A stretch of DNA of 64,000 bases, from positions 22,841,295-22,905,294 of the forward strand of contig NC_088298.1 in assembly GCF_032854445.1 (NCBI RefSeq), written 5' to 3'. The position numbers were made by a program, and so were the translations under genes. This document shows positions 24,096 through 36,357 of this stretch, one piece after another. Positions within the stretch are counted from its first letter, which is position 1. Each line of letters opens with the position of its first letter. The notes under the pieces are model-generated. The model ran no database searches, was not told the origin of the DNA, and saw nothing but the letters and a program-made list of their open reading frames with translations. The DNA comes from Liolophura sinensis. Its lineage: Eukaryota > Mollusca > Polyplacophora > Chitonida > Chitonidae.

Positions 24096-25094
24096 CTTGT
24101 CTTAGTCTCTCATAGTATTGTATGACAGATAGAAACATGTATTGAAATTGATGATCTATCTTTTTCTGTCCTCATGGATACTGTAGATCTTCAATATGTC
24201 TAAACTTGAATTTGTGACATTAGATTCCTAGGAAAACTGCAGTGGGTTAAGGGCTGGGAAGGTGGTTAATATTATCACCTAAAAACTTGAAGAAACATTG
24301 CCAAAATAGCTACCACAGTTTATTGCAAGTCTAGAGACATCTCGATTTGTGTGGCAGTTCAGGGTTTATATCGGTTTAATGGTTTGTTATGACAACATGT
24401 CACATTTGTATGTCAAGCAAGAAATGCAAGTACTGTGTACATTTAGCTATTAAGTCAAGTTTTACCAGTTGGTGGATGGGGTGGCTTTTGCTGGCTGGAC
24501 CCTGCAGGGAAGGATGGCTGCATGCCTAACAAGCCTACTGTTCAGTCAACAGTTAGGCAGCTCTTATTGTCTCAATGGTCCTGAGAGAGCTGTTATTATT
24601 ACAAAAGGCTTGTCTGTCTTCAGCTAGCACAAATTCTAGCTTTGATCAAAACGTTCTATCATGGTGCAGGCTTTAATGGTGAAGATTTCATTGATTTGTG
24701 TCTCCTCTGACACATACATGGCATTCAGAACATTATTAAAGTTGAATCCTCTTTCAAGTTAAACTTTCGCACTTGTAAAGTCACAAATTTTGCTTGACTC
24801 TGATTGAATTATACACCTCATAAAGACCACTTAAAAGTTTCTGAATTCTGAATTTTTGGAATTCTGATCAGCGTCTTATCAGAACAACTAAACACGTCTA
24901 TGACAATTGATTTGGTCTCTATATAGGGATTGGATGTAAAAGATAGATCATTATTTTGAAGTATTTTTTCATAAGCCAAGTTCAGAGTGCATGTAATTAA
25001 GCAGTACCAGTATTTTCTGCATAGTACCCAGCTCTGTATGCTTACATTGCTTTAGTATTGTCTCAGGCAGAAAAAGTCAAAATTTTAACCCTGC
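24096..25094. other. Unassigned sequence
   Basis: No gene, SINE or tandem repeat is recognised. Confidence 0.5.
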
Positions 25095-26400
25095 TTTGTA
25101 GAGAACACACTTGTTGAATCTATAACCAGAGCTTTCATGACTGCAGTATTTGTAGAGAACACACATGTTGAATCTATAACCAGAGCTTTCATGACTGTGC
25201 AGTATTTGTAGAGAACACACATGTTGAATCTATAACCAGAACTTTCATGACTGTGCAGTATTTGTAGAGAACACACATGTTGAATCTATAACCAGAACTT
25301 TCATGACCGCAGTATTTGTAGAGAACACACATGTTGAATCTATAGCCAGAACTTTCAGGACTGCGCAGTATTTGTAGAGAACACACATGTTGAATCTATA
25401 ACCAGAGCTTTCATGACCATGCAGTATTTGTAGAGAACACCCATGTTGAATCTATAACCAGAGCTCTCATGACTGTGCAGCATTTGTAGAGAACACGCAT
25501 GTTGAATCTATGGCCAGAGCTTTCATGACTGTGCAGTATTTGTAGAGAACACCCATGTTGAATCTATAACCAGAGCTTTTATGACTGTGCAGCATTTGTA
25601 GAGAACACACTTGTTGAATCTATAACCAGAGCTTTCATGACTGTGCAGTATTTGTAGAGAACACACATGTTGAATCTATAACCAGAGCTTTCATGACCGT
25701 GCAGTATTTGTAGAGAACACACATGTTGAATTTATAACCAGAGTTTTCATGACTGTGCAGCATTTGTAGAGAACACACATGTTGAATCTATAGCCAGAGC
25801 TTTCATGACTGTGCAGTATTTGTAGAGAACACCCATGTTGAATCTATAGCCAGAACTTTCATGACTGTGCAGCATTTGTAGAGAACACACATGTTGAATT
25901 TATAACCAGAGCTTTCATGACTGTGCAGCATTTGTAGAGAACACACATGTTGAATTTATAACCAGAGTTTTCATGACTGTGCAGTATTTGTAGAGAACAC
26001 ACTTGTTGAATCTATAACCAGAGCTTTCATGACTGTGCAGTATTTGTAGAGAACACGCATGTTGAATTTATAACCAGAGTTTTCATGACTGCGCAGTATT
26101 TGTAGCGAACACCCATGTTGAATCTATAACCAGAACTTTCATGACTGTGCAGTATTTGTAGAGAACACGCATGTTGAATTTATAACCAGAGTTTTCATGA
26201 CTGCGCAGTATTTGTAGAGAACACCCATGTTGAATCTATAGCCAGAACTTTCATGACTGTGCAGTATTTGTAGAGAACACACATGTTGAATCTATAACCA
26301 GAGCTTTCATGACCATGCAGTATTTGTAGAGAACACACATGTTGAATCTATAACCAGAGCTTTCATGACCGTGCAGTATTTATAGAGAATACACTTGTTG
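25095..26400. repeat. 56-bp minisatellite, about 23 copies
   Basis: The unit is gtatttgtagagaacacaca, tgttgaatctataaccagag, ctttcatgactgtgca. A few early copies are 2-3 bp shorter (missing part of tgtgca). Confidence 0.97.
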
Positions 26401-26451
26401 ACACTTTGTCGACCTTTTTTGTCAGAATAGTTCATCATACTGATTTGAAAC

Positions 26452-26596
26452 TTGGGGTGCTTACGATGATGCGGAAATGTGGGTGTTGCCAGTTTATGAG
26501 GACCAATCACGGAACAATAAAGACGAATAGTGTCACATGATTTGCTAGGCCAGGTGGGCGACATCGGTGTTTTTGTATGAAGCGTAAGCACCCAAA
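26452..26596. mobile_element. Short inverted-repeat (MITE-like) element
   Basis: The ends are ttggggtgcttacg (26452-26465) and cgtaagcacccaaa (26583-26596), exact inverted repeats over gggtgcttacg with near matches outside. It lies between two unrelated minisatellites. The length of about 145 bp and the lack of coding potential fit a non-autonomous DNA element. Confidence 0.65.
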
Positions 26597-26601
26597 TGCA
26601 T

Positions 26602-27095
26602 ATGGCTTCACAAGGACAAATTACGGCTCAAAATTATGGCTGTTCATGGCTATGTGGCTTCACAATGACAAATTACGGCTCAAAATTATGGCTGTTCATG
26701 GCTATGTGGCTTCACAATGACAAATTACGGCTCAAAATTATGGCTGTTCGTGGCTACGTGGCTTCACAATGACAAATTACGGCTCAAAATTATGGCTGTT
26801 CGTGGCTACGTGGCTTCACAATGACAAATTACGGCTCAAAATTATGGCTGTTCATGGCTATGTGGCTTCACAATGACAAATTACGGCTCAAAATTATGGC
26901 TGTTCGTGGCTACGTGGCTTCACAATGACAAATTACGGCTCAAAATTATGGCTGTTCGTGGCTACGTGGCTTCACAATGACAAATTACGGCTCAAAATTA
27001 TGGCTGTTCATGGCTATGTGGCTTCACAATGACAAATTACGGCTCAAAATTATGGCTGTTTGTGGCTATGTGGCTTCACAATGACAAGCTACAGA
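26602..27095. repeat. 52-bp minisatellite, about 9.5 copies
   Basis: The unit is tggcttcacaatgacaaatt, acggctcaaaattatggctg, then ttcatggctatg or ttcgtggctacg. The two alternative endings change together (cat..tat or cgt..tac), so two unit types can be told apart. Confidence 0.97.
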
Positions 27096-27330
27096 TGAAG
27101 TCTGAGTTTCGGGCCATTTTATTCATTTTGAATGAGACACAATGGATGTTTTGTTTAACATGTAGCTGTGTATGGACACTGACACTTCTCCAATTTCTCA
27201 AAAAGTTTGGTTTTTATGGATTGAAACTGAGTTGGAAGTTACATGTACTTCACTGAGACAAGTAATTTTCAATTAAACTGTGGCTGTTTTTGTTGTGGTG
27301 TCATGTTATGGGCCATGATTTGACTGAAAA

Positions 27331-27527
27331 TCTTCAACCTTTTCAACCACTGAAGCACTTTTTTAATGGAATTTATGCACAGATTATTATAAAATTGGTA
27401 CCAAAAATTATTTGTTTGTGTCACTAAAGATGCAGTCTAAAACTGTGTTATTTCTGTACACCCCATAGGTCTCTCTGAATGTTTTCACAATATTGGTTGA
27501 TGTGGTGGTTGAAGAATAAGGGTAATT
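27331..27527. mobile_element. MITE-like family M3, copy 2
   Basis: It starts tcttcaaccttttcaaccac and ends ggtggttgaagaataagggt, so the ends are imperfect inverted repeats (ttcttcaaccacc). It aligns end to end with 21831-22040. Confidence 0.65.
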
Positions 27528-27639
27528 TAAATCAAATTCTGCTGGAGAACATGTATTGCTAAAGCTGTATACTTTCAGCATGCATGGTACTTGTAACAGA
27601 CTAAACACAGTACAATCAATTTTAAAAAAAAAATTTGAA

Positions 27640-28885
27640 CCAGCAAAGAAAAACATTTTATATGTGTGTGTATTTTTTTTCTTGGCTGAAACAAAGGAAA
27701 GACATGTTTTGTTTTGGCCTATATAAACAAGGGAAAGCATTTTATATGTGGTTTGATCTGGCTGAAACACAGGAAAGCATCTTATGTGTTTTGCCAAATC
27801 AAAGGAAAGCATTTCATATGTGTTTTGTTTTTTTCGGAAACAAAGCACAGGATTTGTATGTGTTTTGTTTTGGCCGAAACAAAGGAAAGCGTTTTATATG
27901 TGATTTGTTCTGGCCAAAACAAAGGAAAGCATTTTATATGTGTTTTGTTCTGGCCAAAACAACAGAAAGCATTTTATATGTGGTATGTTCTGGCCAAAAC
28001 AAAGGAAAGCATTTTATATGCGCTTTGTTCTGGCTGAAACAAAGGAAAGCGTTGTATATGTGTTTTGTTTTGGCGGAAACAAAGGAAAGGCTTTTGTATG
28101 CGTTTTGTTTTGGCAGAAACAAAGGAAAGCATTTTGTATGTGGTCAGTTCTGGCCAAAACATAGAAGCATTTTACGTGTTTGGCCGAAACAAAGGAAAGC
28201 ATTTTATATGTGGTTTGTTCTGGCCAAAACAAAGGAAAGCATTTTATATGTGTTTTGTTCTGGCCGAAACAACGGAAAGCATTTTATATGTGGTTTGTTC
28301 TGGCCAAAACAAAGGAAAGCATTTTATATGTGCTTTGTTCTGGCTGAAACATAGGAAAGCATTGTATATGTGTTTTGTTTTGGCAGAAACAAAGGAAAGG
28401 CTTTTGTATGCGTTTTGTTTTGGCAGAAACAAAGGAAAGCATTTTATATGTGGTGAGTTCTGGCCAAAACATAGAAGCATTTTACGTGTTTGGCCGAAAC
28501 AAAGGAAAGCATTTTATATGTGTTTTATTTTGGGGGAAACAAAGTAAAGCATTTTATATGTGTTTTGTTTTGGCAGAAACAAAGGAAAGGCTTTTGTATG
28601 CGTTTTGTTTTGGCAGAAACAAAGGAAAGCATTTTATATGTGGTGAGTTCTGGCCAAAACATAGAAGCATTTTACGTGTTTGGCCGAAACAAAGGAAAGC
28701 ATTTTATATGTGTTTTATTTTGGGGGAAACAAAGTAAAGCATTTTATATGTGTTTTGTTTTGGCAGAAACAAAGGAAAGGATTTTGTATGTGTTTTGTTT
28801 TGGCAGAAACAAAGAAAAGCATTTTATACGTGGTTTGTCCTGGCTGAAACATAGGAAAGCATTTTGTATGTGTTTTGTTTGGGCC
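27640..28885. repeat. 40-bp minisatellite, about 31 copies, with higher-order repeats
   Basis: The unit is tggccaaaacaaaggaaagc, then attttatatgtgttttgttc. Three units make 40 codons without stops, which explains the long overlapping open frames on both strands. A 190-bp block at 28371-28560 is repeated at 28561-28750 without a difference I can see. A related block lies 310 bp upstream at about 28061. It includes shortened units (acatagaagcattttacgtg). Confidence 0.97.
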
Positions 28886-30103
28886 TAAACAGTCTTGAAT
28901 GTTTGACAAAAGGTTTGGAATGTATTAAAACAGAATACAGTGAAGGCTGTGTTCCTGTCACAGCCCCATTCTGTCCCCAACAGACAGACCTCAAGTCCTT
29001 GAGGATTGACGCTGACACTGCATGAATACAGCAGCCTTGTTCCTGTAGACAGTTCAACCTCCTGAAGTCCTGACACGAGGGTTCTGAAGTATGATAGTCC
29101 CGTAAGGCAGCCGTAAGGTGTTGTCTAATGTCTTGTAACACCTCCAGGGGGATTTGGCATCACCCGTGAACAGTCTGGGAGTCTCCTATCCCCATCCCCC
29201 AGAGCTTGTGTTACTTGGCATGGATCATGTACTGGCAACTAATGAACATATGGTTTTGTCTGATATGAAAATCAATTATGCTGCAAACGCCTAGCTTCGA
29301 ATGTCAATTGCCTAGGCCACTTGCTGGATGAATTACGTGGCTTGACTCGATGCAAGCTCTTTTACAGCCCCAGACGTGAAGGCATGAAGATTTTTAAATT
29401 TTTTTTTCATTTATTACATGCAATTGTTGAACATTATTTGTCTTTCTTGACGGCCAGTGGAATTGGCAAACAGGCCACAGTGAAATTAATACATCTGTTA
29501 TTGCACCTGATGGCACAAATCAATTTGAAGTTTTTTTTCTTGGCAGTGGTGTTTGGCTGTACGTGTTCTTAATATCTTCAACACCTAATGGTTTTGCCAT
29601 CCAAAGGGCAAAGTCCAAAACCATTTGGCAAAAACATGAGGATTTGGGATTTTTCTGTGCATTGTTTGCTTTTTCTACCAGAACTCTTATGGCCAGCAGC
29701 ACTCCTTTCTTCTCTGGATAATCTTTTGCTGCAGATATCTCCTTATGTTTCTTCTGCAGCCATTTCTCTTTTATGACGCTCACTTTTAAGACCTTAATTC
29801 TTCTAATTATTGAGACATTTTTTGTTCAGCTCTTTTTAGCAAATATGCATGTGATTGTAGCAGGAATATTTAGTTTCTTTTTTTTCCTACATGGTTAGTC
29901 CATCTAATGAACAACATATTCATATCTTTACTTTTCCAAAAAACTGGGAGAGAAATATAATTCTTTTTGCTCTCAGGACAACTGGTGCCAGTCCTCAAAA
30001 TTAGAAGAAATAGGTATATTAAACAAAATCCCTTCCTAATTTTCTTATTTCAGATTTTATTGTCACCATGTATGCATATGGCTACACATGTGTTTCTAAT
30101 GCA
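28886..30103. other. Unassigned sequence
   Basis: No gene is recognised. Frames of up to 105 codons on the - strand near 28824-29141 partly overlap the preceding array. Confidence 0.5.
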
Positions 30104-32632
30104 GTCTCAGCCAAGCAACAGTAGTAATCTCAGCCAAGCAATGGTAATAATCTTAGCCAAGCAATGGTAATAGTCTCAGCCAAGCAATGGTAATAATCTC
30201 AGCCAAACAATGGTAATAATCTCAGCCAAGCAATGGTAATAATCTTAGCCAAGCAATGGTAATAATCTCAGCCAAGCAATGGTAATAATCTTAGCCAAGC
30301 AATAGTAAAAATCTCAGCCAAGCAATGGTAATAGTCTCAGCCAAGCAATAGTAATAATCTCAGCCAAGCAATAGTAATAGTCTCAGCCAAACAATAGTAA
30401 TAATCTCAGCCAAGCAATGGTAATAATCTCAGCCAAGCAATAGTAATAAGCTGAGCCAAGCAATAGTAACAAGCTCAGCCTAGTAATAGTAATTATCTCA
30501 GCCAAGCAATAGTAATAAGCTCAGTCAAGCAATAGTAATAATCTCAGCCAAGCAATAGTAATAATCTCAGCCAAGCATGATAGTAATAATCTCAGCCAAG
30601 CAATAGTAATAAGCTCAGCCTAGTAATAGTAATTATCTCAGCCAAGCAATAGTAATAATCTCAGCCAAACAATGGTAATAAGCTCAGCCTAGTAATAGTA
30701 ATTATCTCAGCCAAGCAATAGTAATAAGCTAAGCCAAGCAATAGTAATAAGCTAAGCCAAGCAATAGTAATAAGCTCAGCCTAGTACTGGTAATAGTAAT
30801 AATCTCAGCCAAGCATGATAGTAATAATCTCAGCCAAGCAATGGTAATAATCTCAGCCAAGCAATGGTAATAATCTCAGCCAAGCAATAGTAATAATCTC
30901 AGCCAAGCAATAGTAATAATCTCAGCCAAGCAATAGTAATAAGCTGAGCCAAGCAATAGTAACAAGCTCAGCCTAGTAATAGTAATTATCTCAGCCAAGC
31001 AATGGTAATAATCTCAGCCAAGCAATGGTAATAATCTCAGTCAAGCAATAGTAATAATCTCAGCCAAGCAATAGTAATAAGCTAAGCCAAGCAATAGTAA
31101 TAAGCTAAGCCAAGCAATAGTAATAAGCTCAGCCTAGTAATAGTAATTATCTCAGCCAAGCAATAGTAATAAGCTCAGTCTAGTAATAGTAATTATCTCA
31201 GCCAAGCAATAGTAATAATCTCAGCCAAGCAATAGTAATAATCTCAGCCAAGCATGATAGTAATAATCTCAGCCAAGCAATAGTAATAAGCTAAGCCAAG
31301 CAATAGTAATAAGCTAAGCCAAGCAATAGTAATAAGCTAAGCCAAGCAATAGTAATAAGCTCAGCCTAGTAATAGTAATTATCTCAGCCAAGCAATAGTA
31401 ATAATCTCAGCCAAGCAATAGTAATAATCTCAGCCAAGCAATGGTAATAATCTCAGCCGAGCAATAGTAATAATCTCAGCCAAGCAATAGTAATAATCTC
31501 AGCCAAGCAATGATAATAATCTCAGCCAAGCAATAGTAATAATCTCAGCCAAGCAATAGTAATAATCTCAGCCAAGCAATAGTAATAAGCTAATCCAAGC
31601 AATAGTAATAAGCTCAGTCTAGTAATAGTAATTATCTCAGCCAAGCAATAGTAATAATCTCAGCCAAGCAATAGTAATAATCTCAGCCAAGCATGATAGT
31701 AATAATCTCAGCCAAGCAATAGTAATAAGCTAAGCCAAGCAATAGTAATAAGCTAAGCCAAGCAACAGTAATAAGCTCAGCCTAGTAATAGTAATTATCT
31801 CAGCCAAGCAATAGTAATAATCTCAGCCAAGCAATAGTAATAATCTCAGCCAAGCAATGGTAATAATCTCAGCCAAGCAATAGTAATAATCTCAGCCAAG
31901 CAATGATAATAATCTCAGCCAAGCAATAGTAATTATCTCAGCCAAGCAATAGTAATAATCTCAGCCAAGCAATAGTAATAATCTCAGCCAAGCATGATAG
32001 TAATAATCTCAGCCAAGCAATAGTAATAAGCTAAGCCAAGCAATAGTAATAAGCTAAGCCAAGCAATAGTAATAAGCTCAGCCTAGTACTGGTAATAGTA
32101 ATAATCTCAGCCAAGCATGATAGTAATAATCTCAGCCAAGCAATGGTAATAATCTCAGCCAAGCAATGGTAATAATCTCAGCCAAGCAATAGTAATAATC
32201 TCAGCCAAGCAATAGTAATAATCTCAGCCAAGCAATAGTAATAAGCTGAGCCAAGCAATAGTAACAAGCTCAGCCTAGTAATAGTAATTATCTCAGCCAA
32301 GCAATGGTAATAATCTCAGCCAAGCAATGGTAATAATCTCAGTCAAGCAATAGTAATAATCTCAGCCAAGCAATAGTAATAAGCTAAGCCAAGCAATAGT
32401 AATAAGCTAAGCCAAGCAATAGTAATAAGCTCAGCCTAGTAATAGTAATTATCTCAGCCAAGCAATAGTAATAATCTCAGCCAAGCAATAGTAATAATCT
32501 CAGTCAAGCAATAGTAATAATCTCAGCCAAGCAATAGTAGTAAGCTCAGCCTGGTAATAGTAATTATCTCAGCCCAGCAATAGTAATTATCTCAGCCAAG
32601 CAATAGTAATAATCTCAGCCAAGGAAACAGTA
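30104..32632. repeat. 23-bp minisatellite, about 110 copies, with higher-order duplication
   Basis: The base unit is ctcagccaagcaatagtaat plus aat. Variant units carry caatggtaat, aagctaagcc, agctcagcctagtaatag and aagcatgatagtaat. The variants recur in the same order. The segment at about 30700-31168 is repeated at about 32002-32470 with a constant 1302-bp offset. Confidence 0.97.
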
Positions 32633-33500
32633 ATATATAGATCATTAAATGCATGCACAGTCATGCACCAAATTGTTTGAGAATGCAATGTACAAATCCA
32701 CGTGATGATTTATTAATTTATTTATTTAATTGTCATTTTTATGCCATATTAAAACCAATTCACCTGCACATGTAATGTCACAAATGTGAATTTCAATTCA
32801 AACTAATTAAACGTTTAGTATACAGATACGCTCTTTTATGTAGAATAATGCAACCCAATTGTGATAACATGACACAAAGATTCAGTGCAAAAATACATTT
32901 AGGGAAGTTAGGGATTTTTAATTAGTGTATCAGTAAGGCTATAAAGGTACAGGTAATTGTTTGTTTTTTCAGGGTACACTGCTCTCTGATAATAACACAT
33001 ATTATTCGGTATAAATAACACAGGAACAGATATGTCGCCAAAATTTTCCATAAAATTGTTGATCAAATGTTCTGGTCAAGAAAACCTTCAGATTTTGGAT
33101 CTTCTTTGTACTGAATTATTATGTCATATTTTTTCAGTGAAAGTTCTGATATCAAGGAACACTCAGTGTCTGTTCCTGTATGATGGTCCCAGACCGTCAG
33201 TGGCCAAAGAACTTTATAAAATGTTCATTTTGTATACATGTAACACGATAGATTTGTCTCCCAACAACAGTTACAATGATAGAAGTGTATTGCATTTGCA
33301 GTCTGTTTCAAGGGAGGTAACTGTACATCTCTTATACATTATGTGCAGCAGTTGGATTATTTCCCTTGTAAGAATAAGTTTGTTAAAACAGTTGAAAAAA
33401 TTGTATATGAAGTGTTGTTAGTCACTAGATGTATTCTAATTTTGTGAGTGAAAATTTTAAAATTGTAGTCAAAAGTTTTTAGTCAGTTCGGTATATATCT
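32633..33500. other. Unassigned sequence
   Basis: A 129-codon open frame at 33032-33421 (+) shows no family pattern. The rest is AT-rich. Confidence 0.45.
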
Positions 33501-33514
33501 TCTAAATAGCTTTT

Positions 33515-33575
33515 TTCACTCCAGTGTTTGAGCACGACATTAAACCCCAATCACTCACTCACTCACTAACTTCAC
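33515..33575 (+). mobile_element. SINE 3' end with (ACTC)n tail
   Basis: The sequence ccagtgtttgagcacgacat followed by taaaccccaatcactcactc is a typical SINE 3' end with a tetranucleotide tail. The upstream head is not recognisable. Confidence 0.5.
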
Positions 33576-33792
33576 TCCAATGTAAGCTTATTGTAGAAGA
33601 AGTGTAGATCTATGTATCCCAAACAGTGCCTCATAATTCCATTATTGTGCACACTTTTACTAATACTGGAAATTGTCAGTAGCATTCCTAATGTTGAAAT
33701 GGGTGGGACTAGATGGGAACATCGGATGTAGCACTTACATGCCACAGCTAGTGTGTCATCTGCTATCATGCAGTTTTGTGTCAATTACGGGC

Positions 33793-33860
33793 CCTCAGGC
33801 TGAGGTGATTAGTATTTCAGCACAGTGCAGCGACCAAGGAACCTCTCACCAACCTTTCAA
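33793..33860 (+). mobile_element. SINE-A head fragment (degenerate)
   Basis: It contains caggctgaggtgattag, then cgaccaaggaacctctcacc, a decayed version of the SINE-A head and following block. The core is absent. An attt-rich run near 33918 could be a remnant tail. Confidence 0.5.
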
Positions 33861-34396
33861 GCCTAGTTCATGGCATGCTTTAAAAAAAAGTTTGTTCAGC
33901 ATTGGACTCCAGCCCTGAAATTTATTTATTTATTGATAAATAACTTTTGACTGCCTTAACAAAAATAAAAAAACATGAAAAAAAATTAACACTGACAGGG
34001 AAAAATTTTTTCTAGACAACAAAAATCCTAATAAAACTCTAGTGTAATACTCTGTGTGAAAAAGCATGTACGTCAGCGTGAAAGTTTGTGAAAAACGAAA
34101 AAACAAAATAAGTAATTTTAAGGAAATAAATACTATTATGAAATACTAAATGAATTTTTAGGCGATTAGGTATGCAGGTGAGGTAATGATGTATATTCTG
34201 ACAAATGGTGTCATCTATGTTCTTTCATGCGTATGATAAGTGTCACATACAAGAACATGTATGTAAATGTCAACCCTCAAGGTGTTCATGTGGCTCACAT
34301 TTTTAAATTAAATATCAGATTCTCCCAGTCAGTGTATTAAATCTCCCTTTTGGGGGGGGGGGGGGGCGCTCAGAAATGTTTCATAAATGCTGTATG

Positions 34397-34485
34397 ATGT
34401 TTTCATCTCTCATAATGACATTATGACATAATAATGATGTAATAATGACATAATAATGATGTAATAATGACATAATGACGTAATG
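34397..34485. repeat. 18-bp-like repeat of ataatgacataataatgatg
   Basis: About four imperfect units of taatgacataataatgatg type. Confidence 0.85.
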
Positions 34486-35013
34486 TACTTGCCAGCAAAA
34501 GCCTCCAGAGAACAGTTGAAAGATACACAAAATCATTTTTTAAGTCCCCCCCCCCCCCCTTCCTCCCCCCAGTAACCTCCCCATCAGGAATTTGTCCTGG
34601 ATGGTGGCTGTTTGTTTTTCTCACTTCTTGGGTCCTGTGTGGGTTGACAGCTCTGTATATATCATTCTGAGAGCAACTGAAACTGAGATCTGCAATTAGG
34701 AAAGTGGTTGGTTTATGTTTGCTGATATCAAGGATAAGCTTTGACATTTTCCCACATGTGTAGACCTATTATGTTTCATGAATATTAAATGACATTTTAT
34801 AATTGTTGGTCGACACATATGTATTCAGCCATTTGTATAAACGTGTATTTGTTTAATTATGACACCTATGACCTCACAATTTAGCATATCTAATCTAGGA
34901 CACACAGACAAAATTTGCTGATTTCTTTTTTTAGTTTCCCATGTGATCTAATCACACATTGACTGTACATCACTCTTATCCGTAAGACAAGCTTTTAAAA
35001 ATGCTTTGTATGG

Positions 35014-35052
35014 GCTAACCTGACCCTATCAGAAGAGAATAGGGTAGGTTAG
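35014..35052. repeat. Short perfect-looking hairpin
   Basis: The arms ctaacctgaccctat and atagggtaggttag are reverse complements with one mismatch, separated by about 10 nt. It could be the remnant of a tiny foldback element. Confidence 0.7.
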
Positions 35053-35648
35053 TCTGGGCAACTTTCTGGCGAATGAAAAAGACAGGAATTTAAAAGAAAT
35101 TATTATTATTGAGACAAAAAATAAACAAAAAAAATTTCCAGCAGATTAAGCCAAACAAAACTTTTGAGAAGAGCCCTTTTAAGGAGGTTCACAGTTCATT
35201 TACTCTTAATCATATTTTTAGTGATGGCCTTAATCCCAGTGATTATGTTCAAAACCATATTTGAATATTCGGGACACCGTTGGAGTTTTCGCCCAGCGAC
35301 TGTATACTGATGCATCATGGGTTATCATACATTTGGAGCAGTAAATTATGTCACTTTTGCCCCAGTAATTTGTGACATTTGCTGGGTTCACAATGGCTCT
35401 GACCTTATCAGGTTAAAAAAGGTTTTAGGGGCTGAAGTTGGCAGTTATATCTATGTTAGCAATATACATGTATGTACACAGGCCATGTGGGCTGTAGGAA
35501 TACACAGACTTTTATGGTGTCAGTTGCCTCAATCTTTGTGAAGGAGGAGAGACAGTTGTATTTAGGCCACTCTTATGTATAATTAACTGTACGCTTGATG
35601 TACTTTGTGAAGATACATGTAGATGTAAAGAGACAGATGTATTTGGGG

Positions 35649-35909
35649 GGCCTCTGTGGCCAGGGTTGTTAGCGTGTCAGCATGGTGCAGTAGCCAGGAA
35701 AATTTCACCCATGTGGTAACTGTGAGTTCAAGTCTGGCTCATGCTGGCTCCCTCTCCGGCCTTACATAGAGGTGTTAGTCAATAGCCTGTGGATGATCAT
35801 ATGTTTCCTCAAGGGCTTTGCCAGGTTTTCTTGCTCCATAATGCTGGCTGTCATTCTATGACTGAGATAATTTTAAATAGCCAATCACCAATCGGATATC
35901 TAAATAAAT
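35649..35909 (+). mobile_element. SINE-A copy, full length but diverged
   Basis: The head is gcctctgtggccagggttgt, the B-box region gtgagttcaagtctggctca, then tggctccctctccggcctta, the core ccataatgctggctgtcatt and the tail accaatcggatatctaaata. Confidence 0.88.
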
Positions 35910-36340
35910 ATTAATTATATTGGGCTAAACGAGGCACCTGTACCTGCATGGGGGTAGGGGTGGAGTAATAAACACACAAATCAAATAATAAATAAACTGT
36001 ATATAGGCCATTCTTTATGTATGTGCAGTCAATACATTGATCTGTATTTTACAAAGCTAGATGGTTATTAAAGGTAAATTATTAAAGGTAAATGGCCTCA
36101 AATTTTGACCAAAAGTCCTGTGTTTTCAGAGGCAAATTTTGAAGCAGTTCTTTGGATGTTTTCATAAATTTAGTTGTATGATGCGTAGATCTCATATAAA
36201 GTCAGGACGTATTTAATATGTGTGTGTCTTCTGGTGGACTTTTTGACTTATACAATGGCAGTCAGTTTTATAGATGAAAGAAGTGCCTGGCATAAATTAT
36301 ACTAAGCTTTGGCAAATTACTGATACATTTTCCCACTTAT
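35910..36340. other. Unassigned; contains a degenerate M2 end
   Basis: Around 36080-36150, taaatggcctcaaattttga then ccaaaa matches the first ~30 bp of the M2 element. Nothing else is recognised. Confidence 0.45.
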
Positions 36341-36357
36341 TAAAATGTCTTGCTGGA

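Larger units (their letters stand above)
33861..35648. other. Unassigned sequence with simple repeats
   Basis: A G run at 34350-34366, a C run near 34547-34559, the ATAATGA repeat at 34397-34485 and the hairpin at 35014-35052 are the only structures seen. Confidence 0.5.

Noticed and set aside
27635-28888. Frames of 239, 160 and 132 codons (KQRKAFYMCF-type repeats)
   Set aside because: The 40-bp array shifts frame each unit, and all frames carry similar peptides on both strands.
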